Below, piece after piece: positions 42,625 to 51,543 of a stretch of DNA of 64,000 nt. Position numbers and translations under genes: made by a program. The stretch's first letter is position 1. Each line of letters opens with the position of its first letter. Source of the DNA: Pantoea sp. alder81 (lineage in GTDB: Bacteria; Pseudomonadota; Gammaproteobacteria; Enterobacterales; Enterobacteriaceae); NCBI RefSeq assembly GCF_020179835.1, contig NZ_JAIUDA010000015.1, positions 1-64,000 on the forward strand, given 5' to 3'. The notes beneath the pieces are model-generated. The model saw nothing but the letters and a program-made list of their open reading frames with translations. It did no database searches and was not told the origin of the DNA.

Positions 42625-43212
42625 TTGACACCAGAATCTGAACATATTGATGCCATGGCCTGGCACGAACTGAATAACGCAGCAAAAGACCGCCACGCCG
42701 GGTTTCGTTATCTCAACGTCTGCACCATCGACACTGAATCAAAGCCACAGGCTCGCATGATGGTGTTAAGACGAACGGACAGTGCCCAGCGGCTTTTGGA
42801 GTTTCACACCGATATCCGCAGTGCAAAATGGCAGGAATTAGCCATCAACCCCGCCGCAACGGTATTGGGTTTCTGCCCGCAATCGCGCCTGCAATTACGC
42901 TTGCAGGGATATTTTAAACGACATGATCCTTCAAGCGCTCTCGCCGAGCAAACGTGGCAAGGGTTGCCAGTATGGACGCGCAGGAGTTATACAGGCGGGC
43001 CGCCGGGAGAAGAATCGCTGTTTCCGCGCGATCAAAACCGACATGCTGAAAGTGAGGAGAGCGGGGAAGACGGTAAACGCCATTTTGGTGTGCTGATTTT
43101 TCAGGTTGAGTCGCTCGACTGGTTCCAACTTCAGCGCAATGACAACCGCAGGGCACGATTGATTTATTCCGCAACGGGAAGTCTGACTTCATTCACCTGG
43201 GTTAACCCTTGA
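42625..43212 (+). CDS. Pyridoxamine 5'-phosphate oxidase family FMN-binding protein
   Basis: This is a 195-residue split-barrel flavoprotein of the PNPOx-like (Alr4036-type) family. The N-terminal half has ARMMVLRRTDSAQRLLEFHTDIRSAKWQEL, typical of FMN-phosphate binding, followed by LQLRLQGYFKRHD and a C-terminal WFQLQRNDNRRARLIY. It starts with TTG 42625 because GAGGG lies eight bases upstream and the protein then begins at the normal family position; the next ATG is ten codons in and lacks a ribosome binding site. True PdxH residues for pyridoxine phosphate are not evident, so a general FMN-dependent reductase or oxidase is more likely. Single gene. Confidence 0.85.
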   Translation: MTPESEHIDAMAWHELNNAAKDRHAGFRYLNVCTIDTESKPQARMMVLRRTDSAQRLLEFHTDIRSAKWQELAINPAATVLGFCPQSRLQLRLQGYFKRHDPSSALAEQTWQGLPVWTRRSYTGGPPGEESLFPRDQNRHAESEESGEDGKRHFGVLIFQVESLDWFQLQRNDNRRARLIYSATGSLTSFTWVNP

Positions 43213-43462
43213 AGATTCTGCATCCTTCCATTCCCTCGTAATAACAGCCTCGCTTTATTATCTGTGCACCGCAAATAACACGTTGTGGGTGATGTGGATG
43301 ACGTCGGGGGATTACCCACGGTCTGAATTCGAAAATCAAAAAAAGTCTGCTGCACAAACCTCTCAGGTCCAACGATTTACCGTGACTCAGATCTCATTTT
43401 TCAAATCCTGACTATACTCATACCTTTCTTTACACAGTTTTTGGCTGTGTTTTTAGCAACCC

Positions 43463-44926
43463 ATGGAAGCTCAAATGCAAAACTCTTCTCCGCCCCCATC
43501 GGATGATGGCGGCTCGCTCAATTTAACCGTGCAGCAACGTCTGTTTTTTGTGGTGTTAGTCGCCACCATGGGCGCGCTGGCGTTCGGTTATGACACGGGC
43601 ATCATTTCCGGTGCTCTTCCCTATATGACTCTGCCGACCTCGCAGGGCGGACTTGATCTCACGCCCTATACCGAAGGGCTGGTCACTTCCGCGCTCACGT
43701 TCGGCTCAGCGTTCGGGGCCTTTGCGAGCGGGTTTGTCTCTGACCGCTTTGGACGACGTATCACGCTGCGCAGCCTGGCCGTGTTATTTGTTGCTGGTGC
43801 GTTAGGCACCACCATCGCGCCCAATCTTGAAATCATGGTGGTGATGCGATTTATCCTCGGATTCGCCGTGGGTGGGGGATCTTCCACCGTTCCGGTGTTT
43901 ATCGCTGAGATTGCGGGTCCGAAACATCGTGCGCCGCTGGTCAGCCGTAACGAGTTAATGATTGTGTCAGGTCAGTTGCTGGCTTACGTCGTCAGTGCGG
44001 CCATGAGTCTGTTACTGCATGATCCGAGCATGTGGCGCTATATGCTGTCGCTGGCGATGATTCCGGGCGTGCTGCTGTTTGTGGGTACTTTTTTTGTGCC
44101 GGCCTCACCGCACTGGATGGTGGCTGAAGGGCGTATTAACGAGGCGTTGCGTATTCTGCGGAAATTGCGTGAGAATCCGCGCGAAATCAAAAAAGAGATG
44201 GCGGAGATGCGCCAGAACGCCCGTGAAGCTCGTCATGGGCCACCTGCTCGTGAACTGCTGAAGGAAAAATGGGTAGTACGATTGCTGCTGCTGGGCTGTG
44301 GCATGGGGATCGTTGCACAATTCACCGGCGTGAATGCCTTTATGTATTACACGCCCATCATTCTGAAAAGTACCGGTCTGGGAACCAGCGCGTCGATCGC
44401 AGCCACGATAGGCAACGGCGTGGTATCTGTGATCGCGACCTTTGCCGGCATTAAAGCGATCAGTCATTTCGGTCGCCGACCGATGCTGATCACCGGATTA
44501 TCGGTTGTTATCGCCATGCAGCTGGCGCTGGGAGCGGTGCTGGTGCTGATGCCGCACAGTTTAGTGCAAAGCCTGCTGGCGCTGGCCTGCATCCTGGTAT
44601 TCCTCTTCTTTATGCAGATGTGTATTTCGCCCGTGTATTGGCTGCTGATGTCTGAGCTGTTTCCGATGAAAGTGCGCGGGGTGTTAACCGGTTCAGCGGT
44701 GGCTTTTCAGTGGATATGTAACGCCATCATTGCGCTAGCTTTCCCGCCACTGCTGTCGCTGGTGGGAAATAATGCGTTCTTTATCTTCGCCGCCATCAAC
44801 GTGGCTTCGCTGGTGTTTGTCGCAGTGATGTTGCCGGAAACCCGTGGCAAATCGCTGGAAGAGATCGAATCGCACATGCGTGAACATTTTGGCGAGAACA
44901 ATCCTGAAACGGTGACTTCAACGTAA
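43463..44926 (+). CDS. Sugar porter family MFS transporter (IolT/XylE-like)
   Basis: This is a 487-residue inner-membrane proton symporter of the MFS sugar-porter family with twelve transmembrane segments. Signatures are FGYDTGIISGALP (first helix), SDRFGRRITLRS between helices 2 and 3, PVFIAEIAGPKHRAPLVSRNEL, QFTGVNAFMYYTPIIL (helix 7), the HFGRRPML loop, and LPETRGKSLEEIE at the end. It resembles myo-inositol (IolT) and pentose/hexose transporters. No own regulator is adjacent. It could provide inositol uptake for the island 8-20 kb upstream, whose binding protein lacks partner genes. ATG 43475 is an alternative start. Confidence 0.88.
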   Translation: MEAQMQNSSPPPSDDGGSLNLTVQQRLFFVVLVATMGALAFGYDTGIISGALPYMTLPTSQGGLDLTPYTEGLVTSALTFGSAFGAFASGFVSDRFGRRITLRSLAVLFVAGALGTTIAPNLEIMVVMRFILGFAVGGGSSTVPVFIAEIAGPKHRAPLVSRNELMIVSGQLLAYVVSAAMSLLLHDPSMWRYMLSLAMIPGVLLFVGTFFVPASPHWMVAEGRINEALRILRKLRENPREIKKEMAEMRQNAREARHGPPARELLKEKWVVRLLLLGCGMGIVAQFTGVNAFMYYTPIILKSTGLGTSASIAATIGNGVVSVIATFAGIKAISHFGRRPMLITGLSVVIAMQLALGAVLVLMPHSLVQSLLALACILVFLFFMQMCISPVYWLLMSELFPMKVRGVLTGSAVAFQWICNAIIALAFPPLLSLVGNNAFFIFAAINVASLVFVAVMLPETRGKSLEEIESHMREHFGENNPETVTST

Positions 44927-44940
44927 TGGTTTACATCGTG

Positions 44941-45111
44941 TCAGGACCCGCTGCTGTCCGTGTGGCTTTTGCCTGCACGGCGGCAGCGCTCTGAGCAGTA
45001 CTGCACCTCTTCCCAGCAATTTTCCCACTTTTTACGCCAGGTCATCGGTTTATGGCACTGCTTGCAGTAGCGGACGGGCAGGGATTTTTTGTTTCCTTTG
45101 AAATCTTTCAT
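44941..45111 (-). CDS. DUF2256 domain-containing small zinc-binding protein
   Basis: This 56-residue protein has a zinc-ribbon-like pattern: YCKQCHKPMTWRKKW and VQYCSERCRR, with two CxxC pairs, as in the DUF2256 family. The start is placed at ATG 45111 (MKDFKGNKKSLP), the usual start of the family; an in-frame start 12 codons upstream adds an unrelated leader. The C-terminal tail is Ser-rich. The function is unknown. The gene ends 15 bases from the end of the convergent transporter gene. Confidence 0.85.
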   Translation of the reverse strand: MKDFKGNKKSLPVRYCKQCHKPMTWRKKWENCWEEVQYCSERCRRAGKSHTDSSGS

Positions 45112-45326
45112 ATCGTGTTGCCTGCGAAGAAGTGGGCCAGCATTCATCAGTTAAAGGAGGTTTAACCGGGTTTTACTCAATAGTAATTTTAGAACATCAC
45201 CAATATCGCGATTAACTGGCATTCAAACCCACCATTGAATACATTTATTCCACAATCACCGCTTGTCGCCTTGCCGACAGTTTATTCCCCAAACGGAAGC
45301 CAACCTATCATTCAGGAACTCATTCC

Positions 45327-46238
45327 ATGCGTAAAACCGACCATCTTGGGGGGATCACGGCGTTCGTGGCTACGGCCCAGCACGGCAGTTTCACCGCAGC
45401 CGCTGAACGACTGGGGCTCACCAAATCGGCTGTGGCTAAAAGTGTCGGCCGACTTGAGGCGCGACTTGGCGTTGAGCTGTTCCTGCGTTCGACCCGACGT
45501 CTTAGTCTGACACCGGATGGCGAACGATTCCTGGCAAGCAGCCAGAGCGCCATTGAGATTCTGGAGCAGGCAGAGGCTGAGCTGACTTCGCATATTGCGG
45601 AACCTTCCGGACGATTAAGGATAGATCTGCCTGCCGCGTTTGGCAGGCAGCGCATCCTGCCTCATCTGCTGCGCACGCTACGTCAGTATCCGGAACTCTC
45701 CATGACCGTGACGTTCAGTGAACGATTTGTCGATCCTATAGAGGAAGGAATCGACCTGGTGGTCCGTATTGGTGAGCTGGCTGACAGTAGCGGACTGATA
45801 GGACGGCGTCTGACAACGCAGAAGCTGGTTATCTGTGCCTCTCCTGATTACCTGCAACGGGCCGGCGTGCCCGCTGAACCTGCTGATATGAGTCACCACC
45901 AATGTATCGTTGGCCTTCGTCGCAATGAACCGAAAATTTGGCTGCTGAAAAACAGCCTGGGGCAAGTCACACGCTTTACGCCGCCGGCGACGCATGAATT
46001 TGCTGATGGCGATGCGATGCTGGCGGCTGTGCTCGCCGGGTGCGGATTGTCTCAGCTGCCGCTGTGGCTGGTCGGGAAATATCTTGCTAGTGGGGAACTG
46101 GTTGAAGTGCTGAGTGGACATGCAGGAGGGGAAATGCCGGTGAGTGCCTTATGGCCGAAAAGCCGTCAGCTGCTGCCCAAAATCCGCTTTATGGTGGATA
46201 CGCTGGTTAAGGCGGCGGAAGAGGGATTGCTGGACTGA
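45327..46238 (+). CDS. LysR family transcriptional regulator
   Basis: This is a 303-residue LysR-type regulator of the DmlR/YafC-like subgroup. The HTH (residues 1-62) includes GGITAFVATAQHGSFTAAAERLG and KSAVAKSVGRLEARLGVELFLRSTRRLSLT, and the effector domain has FVDPIEEGIDLVVRIGELADSSGLIGRRL. It converges with the MFS gene at 46311-47501 across a shared terminator. It may regulate that exporter even though it is not divergent from it, but the target is unknown. Confidence 0.9.
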   Translation: MRKTDHLGGITAFVATAQHGSFTAAAERLGLTKSAVAKSVGRLEARLGVELFLRSTRRLSLTPDGERFLASSQSAIEILEQAEAELTSHIAEPSGRLRIDLPAAFGRQRILPHLLRTLRQYPELSMTVTFSERFVDPIEEGIDLVVRIGELADSSGLIGRRLTTQKLVICASPDYLQRAGVPAEPADMSHHQCIVGLRRNEPKIWLLKNSLGQVTRFTPPATHEFADGDAMLAAVLAGCGLSQLPLWLVGKYLASGELVEVLSGHAGGEMPVSALWPKSRQLLPKIRFMVDTLVKAAEEGLLD

Positions 46239-46256
46239 GTCAGCATGAGAGAAAAC

Positions 46257-46286
46257 AATTTCGCCCCCGATCGAAGGCGAAATTTT
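46257..46286. terminator. Bidirectional terminator between LysR and MFS genes
   Basis: AATTTCGCC (46257-46265) and GGCGAAATT (46276-46284) form a perfect 9-bp stem with a 10-base loop; T-rich bases follow on both strands. It serves the two convergent genes. Confidence 0.8.
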
Positions 46287-46310
46287 GCCGACCTAATGGC
46301 AGCTTGTTAC

Positions 46311-47501
46311 TTAACTCTGTCTGGCTGAGCGTAAGGCTCCGGAACGATGCTCCGCATTGTCAGCACGCTGTTTTATGAAGATGCTGATAAACGCCAGCAC
46401 GGCAAAAATGATGCTGCTCAATACCACCGATCGGGTGCCAAACTCGGCAATAAACCAGCCGCCAGCCAGGGAACCAATGGTGATGCCGAGATTGGAAAAC
46501 GACATGTAAAGACTGTTGGCAAATTCGGGTGCCTGGCTGGCTTCACGCATCAGCCATGTCTGGCTAATCACCAGCCCCGAGGAGTGGAATGCACCCCAGA
46601 AAACAGTCAACAGGCACATGGCCAGTAAGGAGCTGCCCGTTATCCAGATCAACACCAGTACCAGCGCAAATAACAGCGGATAGAGGTGGGTGGTTTTCAC
46701 TACGTTTTTCTGCAGAAAACTGCTGAACACGAAGTTACCAATGAAGCCGCAGATGCCAAATACCAGCAACAATCCACTGATGGTGTTGTTGTTCAGATGC
46801 GTAATGCCAGCAAGGTAATCGGCCACGTAGCTAAAACTGGAGAACATCGCCGCAAAGATCATCGTCACGGTGATGATGGTCAGCCACAGCTTGCCGTTAC
46901 GCAGCACGCTAAGTTGGCTGGCAAAGGAGACCTTTTCTTTTGCTGGCAGCGAGGGAACGAACAACAGAATGCCGAGAAACGCAATAAAGCAGGCCACCGC
47001 CGCAAACCAAAAGGCAGCAGCCAGCGAAATATGTTCAGCCAGCAGCGTATTCAGCGGTACGCCGAGCACCAGCCCGATCGCCACACCGGCAAATATTTTG
47101 GCTGCCGCACCCGCGCTCTTCTCTTTCGGAACGGACTGGGTGGCGACCACCAGCGCAACAGAAAAGAACACAGCATGCGTAAGCGCAGGCAAAATGCGGA
47201 AAATCAGCATGGTGTTGAAAACGTCGGTGGTGGCATAAATCAGGTTAGAAATTACAAACACCAGCAGGATGGCGAGCAGCACCGTTTTCTTGTTCAAACC
47301 CGAAAGCAGTAATGTGATGAAAGGACCGGTGATGGCGACAATCACCGCGTAGATGCTCACCAGATACCCGACCTGCGTTGCTGTGACGTGCAGCTGTGAG
47401 ATGAGTTTGGGCAGTAAGCCGATGATGCCAATTTCCGTGGTGATGACGCCAAAGACGGCAACGGACAGCGTCAGTAAAAGGAGTGAACCCTTGTTTTGCA
47501 T
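46311..47501 (-). CDS. DHA1 family MFS transporter (SotB/AraJ-like)
   Basis: This is a 396-residue major facilitator with twelve predicted transmembrane segments. It is of the drug:proton antiporter-1 type, close to sugar-efflux SotB and AraJ proteins: SVAVFGVITTEIGIIGLLPKLISQLHVTATQVGYLVSIYAVI in the first two helices, FRILPALTHAVFFSVALVVATQSVP around helix 4, and NSLYMSFSNLGITIGSLAGGWF in helix 11. The start is ATG 47501 with AGGT upstream; longer in-frame readings add a non-conserved leader. Substrate could be sugars or drugs. Confidence 0.87.
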   Translation of the reverse strand: MQNKGSLLLLTLSVAVFGVITTEIGIIGLLPKLISQLHVTATQVGYLVSIYAVIVAITGPFITLLLSGLNKKTVLLAILLVFVISNLIYATTDVFNTMLIFRILPALTHAVFFSVALVVATQSVPKEKSAGAAAKIFAGVAIGLVLGVPLNTLLAEHISLAAAFWFAAVACFIAFLGILLFVPSLPAKEKVSFASQLSVLRNGKLWLTIITVTMIFAAMFSSFSYVADYLAGITHLNNNTISGLLLVFGICGFIGNFVFSSFLQKNVVKTTHLYPLLFALVLVLIWITGSSLLAMCLLTVFWGAFHSSGLVISQTWLMREASQAPEFANSLYMSFSNLGITIGSLAGGWFIAEFGTRSVVLSSIIFAVLAFISIFIKQRADNAEHRSGALRSARQS

Positions 47502-47736
47502 TGTCATACCTATGTTCAGGTTGTTATTGAGCAGGTGAAGACCGCCGCGCAAAAATATCCAATGTGAATAATTTCGAGGGGCGTTTAGGAAGGGGAATTC
47601 TTACGGAATTTCAAAAATGCGGAAATATCACTATGCGCGGAGAAGTGGAGACATAAATTCGTCAATGGGGAAATGCTAGCGTCGCAGGTTTAAGGGCTGA
47701 GCGGCTCACAAAATGAGACCGCCCCTAAAAATAACC

Positions 47737-49359
47737 CTACAACCCTGCGACATCCTTGCCCGGGATCGCCGCGACTAAGGATTTCGTGTAGCTGTGCTGT
47801 GGCGCGCTGAAGACCTGTTGCGGGGTGCCCGTTTCAACCACATCGCCTTTGTACAGCACGATAATGTCGTCACAGATCTGGCTGGCGACGCGCAGGTCGT
47901 GGGTGATAAAAAGAATCGATACCTGGGTTTTCTGCTGCACCTCTTCAAGCAGCGCTAATACCTGCGCCTGCACGGAAACATCCAGCGCCGACACAGATTC
48001 GTCGGCAACCAGCAACAGCGGGTCAAACATCAGGGCGCGGGCAATGCCAATGCGCTGGCGCTGACCGCCGGAAAACTCGTGCGGATAGCGCTCATAGGCG
48101 CTGGGTTCCAGGCCGACCAAAGACAGCAGGCGTAGCGCTTTTTTTCGCACCTCTGTCGCCGTCATGCCGCCATGCGTGAGCGGGCCGACGGAGAGAATAG
48201 TGCCGATGGTGTGGCGCGGATTGAGAGAAGCGAAGGGATCCTGAAAAATCATCTGAATGAGCGGACGCAGCGGGCGGAATTCCACTTCGGGGATCGGCAC
48301 AATATCGCGGCCGTCGAAGCGGATTTGTCCTGAGTCAGCGGCAAGCAGCTTTACCAAAAGGCGTCCGAGTGATGACTTGCCTGATCCAGACTCGCCGACC
48401 ACGCCCAGCGTCTGCCCTTTGCGCAATATAAAGCTGACCTTATTCAGGGCGCGCACCTCCCGGCCACGGCTAAAAAATTCGGAAGATTTACGATAGGTCT
48501 TACACAGATCAACCGCCTCCAGCACGATGGGCTGGTGATCTTTGCGCGCGCGCTCGTCCTGACGCAGATGCGGCACGGCAGCAATCAGCTGTCGAGTGTA
48601 TGGATGAGCGGGGGAACTGAGTACCTTTTCGGCCGGGCCCTCTTCCACAATCTGTCCGCTGCGCATCACGATCACACGGTCGGCGATCTCCTGCACCACG
48701 CCAAAATCGTGGGTGATAAACATCACACTCATCTGCTTGCGCGTTTGCAGAGTGCGGATCAGCTGTAAAATCTGCGCCTGGGTGGTGACGTCGAGCGCGG
48801 TGGTTGGCTCATCGGCTATCAAAACGTCAGGATCCAGCGCCAGTGCCATGGCGATCATCACGCGTTGGCGCTGACCACCAGACAGGTTGAAGGGATACTG
48901 ATGCTGCACGGTCTCAGGCTCCGGCAGACCGACCTCGGTCAGCAGCGAAAGCACCTTTTGCTGGCGCAACGGTGGCGTGCCTTCATTATGCGCTTCCATC
49001 ACCTCGGCAATCTGCTTGCCGATGGTCATAATCGGATTCAGTGCCGACAGCGGGTCCTGGAAGATAATGGCGATGGATTTGCCTTGCAGATTGCGCAGCA
49101 GGCCGGGCGAGGCGGTTAGCAAATCGACGTCCTTGAGGCGCATCTCGCCCTGGGTGACAGTCAGCGCGGGCGGTAGCAGTCCCATCGCCGCATGTGCCGT
49201 CACCGATTTACCCGAGCCAGACTCGCCGATAATACACAGCATCTCTCCTGGCATCAGGTCAAAAGAAATATCCTCTACCGCGCAGGCGCGATCCATCCCT
49301 TTGGGCAATGAAACCGTTAAATGACGAACCGATAATAAAGCCGACTGAGGCTGGGCCAT
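47737..49359 (-). CDS. Dual-domain ABC transporter ATPase of the amine/imino-acid island
   Basis: This is a 540-residue protein with two peptide-type nucleotide-binding domains. Walker A GESGSGKS appears near residue 44 and again near 322, signatures are LSGGQRQR and FSGGQRQR, and Walker B motifs are IADEPTTALD and VADESVSALD. It is divergent from the MarR gene and from the SBP and permease genes (51544-55084) that lack an ATPase, so it is almost certainly their energy-coupling subunit. Splitting the ATPase from its permeases across a divergent promoter is unusual and implies joint control from the 218-bp gap. Confidence 0.92.
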   Translation of the reverse strand: MAQPQSALLSVRHLTVSLPKGMDRACAVEDISFDLMPGEMLCIIGESGSGKSVTAHAAMGLLPPALTVTQGEMRLKDVDLLTASPGLLRNLQGKSIAIIFQDPLSALNPIMTIGKQIAEVMEAHNEGTPPLRQQKVLSLLTEVGLPEPETVQHQYPFNLSGGQRQRVMIAMALALDPDVLIADEPTTALDVTTQAQILQLIRTLQTRKQMSVMFITHDFGVVQEIADRVIVMRSGQIVEEGPAEKVLSSPAHPYTRQLIAAVPHLRQDERARKDHQPIVLEAVDLCKTYRKSSEFFSRGREVRALNKVSFILRKGQTLGVVGESGSGKSSLGRLLVKLLAADSGQIRFDGRDIVPIPEVEFRPLRPLIQMIFQDPFASLNPRHTIGTILSVGPLTHGGMTATEVRKKALRLLSLVGLEPSAYERYPHEFSGGQRQRIGIARALMFDPLLLVADESVSALDVSVQAQVLALLEEVQQKTQVSILFITHDLRVASQICDDIIVLYKGDVVETGTPQQVFSAPQHSYTKSLVAAIPGKDVAGL

Positions 49360-49496
49360 ATATACTCTCGCACTGAAAAGTGGTCGGTAAGTTAAATTAG
49401 CATCGGCATTATGTGGCCGGAAAGATCGTTTTATTATGGTGCGATGTAAATTAACTGTTCAGTAAGTAATCACAAAATCCTATGGCAAAATTAGTT

Positions 49497-49538
49497 GTGA
49501 CTGTCCACTAAATCCATTAATACTGATTTCGCAGTCAC
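49497..49538. promoter_or_regulatory. Inverted repeat in the ATPase/MarR divergent promoter
   Basis: GTGACTG (49497-49503) and CAGTCAC (49532-49538) are 7-bp arms 28 bases apart, about 40 bases before the MarR start. They may be half-sites for the MarR protein controlling both transcripts. Confidence 0.4.
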
Positions 49539-49577
49539 GAATTATCCGGTTAGCCCTGAAGCCCGCGAGGTGGAACG

Positions 49578-50084
49578 ATGACGGAAGTTGCCCGTGAAAC
49601 TGAATCTGAAGCCGCCACGTTTCACGACCTGGGCGGCCTGGAAAGCCTGTTAAGTTTTTATATCCGCAGCATCAACATTGCCGTCTCCCGCGATCTCGAT
49701 AACAAACTTTCCGGCCTTGATGTGGCTAAAGGAACCGGTAAAATCAGTACCTTATTGATTGTTTCCCGCCATCCAGGCATCCGTCCCTCTGTCATTGCCG
49801 ACCTGATTATGCGTGACCGTTCCTCAATGGGCCGTCTGGTCGATAAAATGGTGCAGCAGGGGCTGGTGATGCGCCAGAGCGACCCGGAAGACCAGCGTTC
49901 GCAGGCCCTGTATCTGACTGGCAAGGGTCAAAAGCTGGCGCAGAACGTGGTGGCGTTAACCCAGCAGCAGGACCGTGAATTCTTTCATATGGTCAGCGAG
50001 GATGAAAAAGCGCTGATGCTCAATCTGTTTAATAAAATAATGTGCTGGCATCGTCAGCAACGCAGCGATATTCGTTTTATTTAG
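49578..50084 (+). CDS. MarR family transcriptional regulator
   Basis: This is a 168-residue MarR-type regulator. The winged helix-turn-helix runs from about residue 60 to 125: HPGIRPSVIADLIMRDRSSMGRLVDKMVQQGLVMRQSDPEDQRSQALYLT, with the usual DPEDQR wing. GAGGTGG precedes ATG 49578. It lies between the divergent ATPase gene and, 99 bases downstream, the flavoprotein gene that opens the operon, and is the likely substrate-responsive regulator of the whole island. Confidence 0.92.
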   Translation: MTEVARETESEAATFHDLGGLESLLSFYIRSINIAVSRDLDNKLSGLDVAKGTGKISTLLIVSRHPGIRPSVIADLIMRDRSSMGRLVDKMVQQGLVMRQSDPEDQRSQALYLTGKGQKLAQNVVALTQQQDREFFHMVSEDEKALMLNLFNKIMCWHRQQRSDIRFI

Positions 50085-50183
50085 CTGAGTTATTTATTTC
50101 ACGTCTCACTGTTACAGGGTGATAAATACCCTGAGAAGGCTCTCGGCTTTTATCAATGAAATATTAAACTGGGAAATAAGATA

Positions 50184-51512
50184 ATGCCTGGTCCACGAGT
50201 GGTGCCGGTTCACGGCGATGAAGTGTTACCGAAAAGCGTTGATGTCGTCGTCATAGGCGGCGGGATTATTGGCACCTCGACGGCACTGGAGTTGGCCGAG
50301 CAGGGGCTGCGCGTAGCGTTGTGTGAAAAGGGGCAGATTGGGCATGAACAGTCGAGCCGGAACTGGGGCTGGGTACGCATCTCACGCCGCGACCCGCGTG
50401 AAATCCCCTTGATGGCACAAGCGCTGTCAATCTGGCAATCGCTCGACCAGCGCATCGAAGCCGACACGGGTTATACCCGCGCGGGCATCGTGTTTGCCTG
50501 CCATAACCAGGAACAGATTGATCAGAACCAGCAGTGGTTGCAACAGGTAAAGGGCTATCCGGTCACCTCGAAAATGCTGGATGCCGGGCAGTTTAATCAG
50601 AAGTTTCCCGGTAACCGCATTGGGGCCGTAGGTGCGCTGTATACCCCGGAAGATGGCCGCGCCGAGCCGCAGAAAGTGGCTCCGGCGATAGCCGAAGCGG
50701 CTAGACGCAACGGCGCATTTATTCTCACCGAATGTGCGGTACGGGGTGTGGAAACCTCTGCTGGGCGAGTTTCCTCAGTCATCACCGAGCGCGGTGAAAT
50801 CGCCTGTCAAAGCGTAGTGCTGGCGGGCGGGGCGTGGTCTTCGCTTTTTACCTCACGCCATGATTTGCGATTGCCGCAGCTCAAGGTGATCAACAGCGTG
50901 ATCCGTACAGCGCCGTTAGAGGGCCCGACCGAGGCGCTGTGGTGCCATGGATTCGCCATTCGCAAGCGCCAGGACGGAGGATATACCGTGGCGTCTGGTC
51001 ACGAAAACCTCTCGGATTTAGTGCCGGACGCGTTCCGCTACGCACACGATTTTCTCCCCGCGTTAAAAAGCGAATGGCGCTCGTTGCGCTTTCGCTTGGG
51101 TGGCCGCTTTCTCGATGAAGCGCGTCTGGATCGCCTCTGGAAGATGGATCGCGCCTCGCCGTTTGAATACTGCCGCGTGCTAGACCCCATCCCGTCTTAT
51201 GCGATGGCCGATTGCGCCCTGGCGCAGCTTCAGCAGCATCTGCCTGCGTTTCAACCGGCAAAGGTCGCGCAGTATTGGGCGGGCTGCATCGACGTGGTGC
51301 CTGATGCCGTTCCGGTGATTTCCGCCGTCGATAGTAAACCCGGTTTTTTTATCGCCACCGGCTTTTCCGGTCATGGCTTTGGCATTGGTCCCGCTGCCGG
51401 GCGTTTGATGGCTGACCTGGTGCTGGGGCGTTCGCCGATCGTCGATCCGCATGCGTTTCGTTATTCGCGTTTTTCAGATGGCTCAAAAATAGAAATTCTC
51501 AGCGGCGTTTGA
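50184..51512 (+). CDS. FAD-dependent oxidoreductase, DAO family (paralogue 1)
   Basis: This is a 442-residue flavoprotein of the D-amino-acid-oxidase/DadA/sarcosine-oxidase superfamily. The N-terminal FAD motif is VVVIGGGIIGTSTALELAEQG (20-40), then EQSSRNWGWVRISRRDPRE, which may contact the isoalloxazine or substrate. The C-terminal FAD block is PDAVPVISAVDSKPGFFIATGFSGHGFGIGPAAG. Expected chemistry is oxidative deamination or dealkylation of an amino acid, imino acid or amine, with electrons to quinone or O2. It shares its whole architecture with the gene at 57157. It opens the operon that carries the ABC importer, so the imported compound is its probable substrate. Confidence 0.88.
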   Translation: MPGPRVVPVHGDEVLPKSVDVVVIGGGIIGTSTALELAEQGLRVALCEKGQIGHEQSSRNWGWVRISRRDPREIPLMAQALSIWQSLDQRIEADTGYTRAGIVFACHNQEQIDQNQQWLQQVKGYPVTSKMLDAGQFNQKFPGNRIGAVGALYTPEDGRAEPQKVAPAIAEAARRNGAFILTECAVRGVETSAGRVSSVITERGEIACQSVVLAGGAWSSLFTSRHDLRLPQLKVINSVIRTAPLEGPTEALWCHGFAIRKRQDGGYTVASGHENLSDLVPDAFRYAHDFLPALKSEWRSLRFRLGGRFLDEARLDRLWKMDRASPFEYCRVLDPIPSYAMADCALAQLQQHLPAFQPAKVAQYWAGCIDVVPDAVPVISAVDSKPGFFIATGFSGHGFGIGPAAGRLMADLVLGRSPIVDPHAFRYSRFSDGSKIEILSGV

Positions 51513-51543
51513 CGCCCGCATTAACCTGACCAGAGGAATCCAG

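Noticed and set aside
45235..45510. 91-codon plus-strand ORF at the LysR start
   Set aside because: Overlaps the real LysR gene in another frame and lacks a ribosome binding site.
46686..47312. 208-codon plus-strand ORF antisense to the MFS gene
   Set aside because: Gln/His/Asn/Arg-rich composition without a domain; the minus-strand MFS protein is clear.
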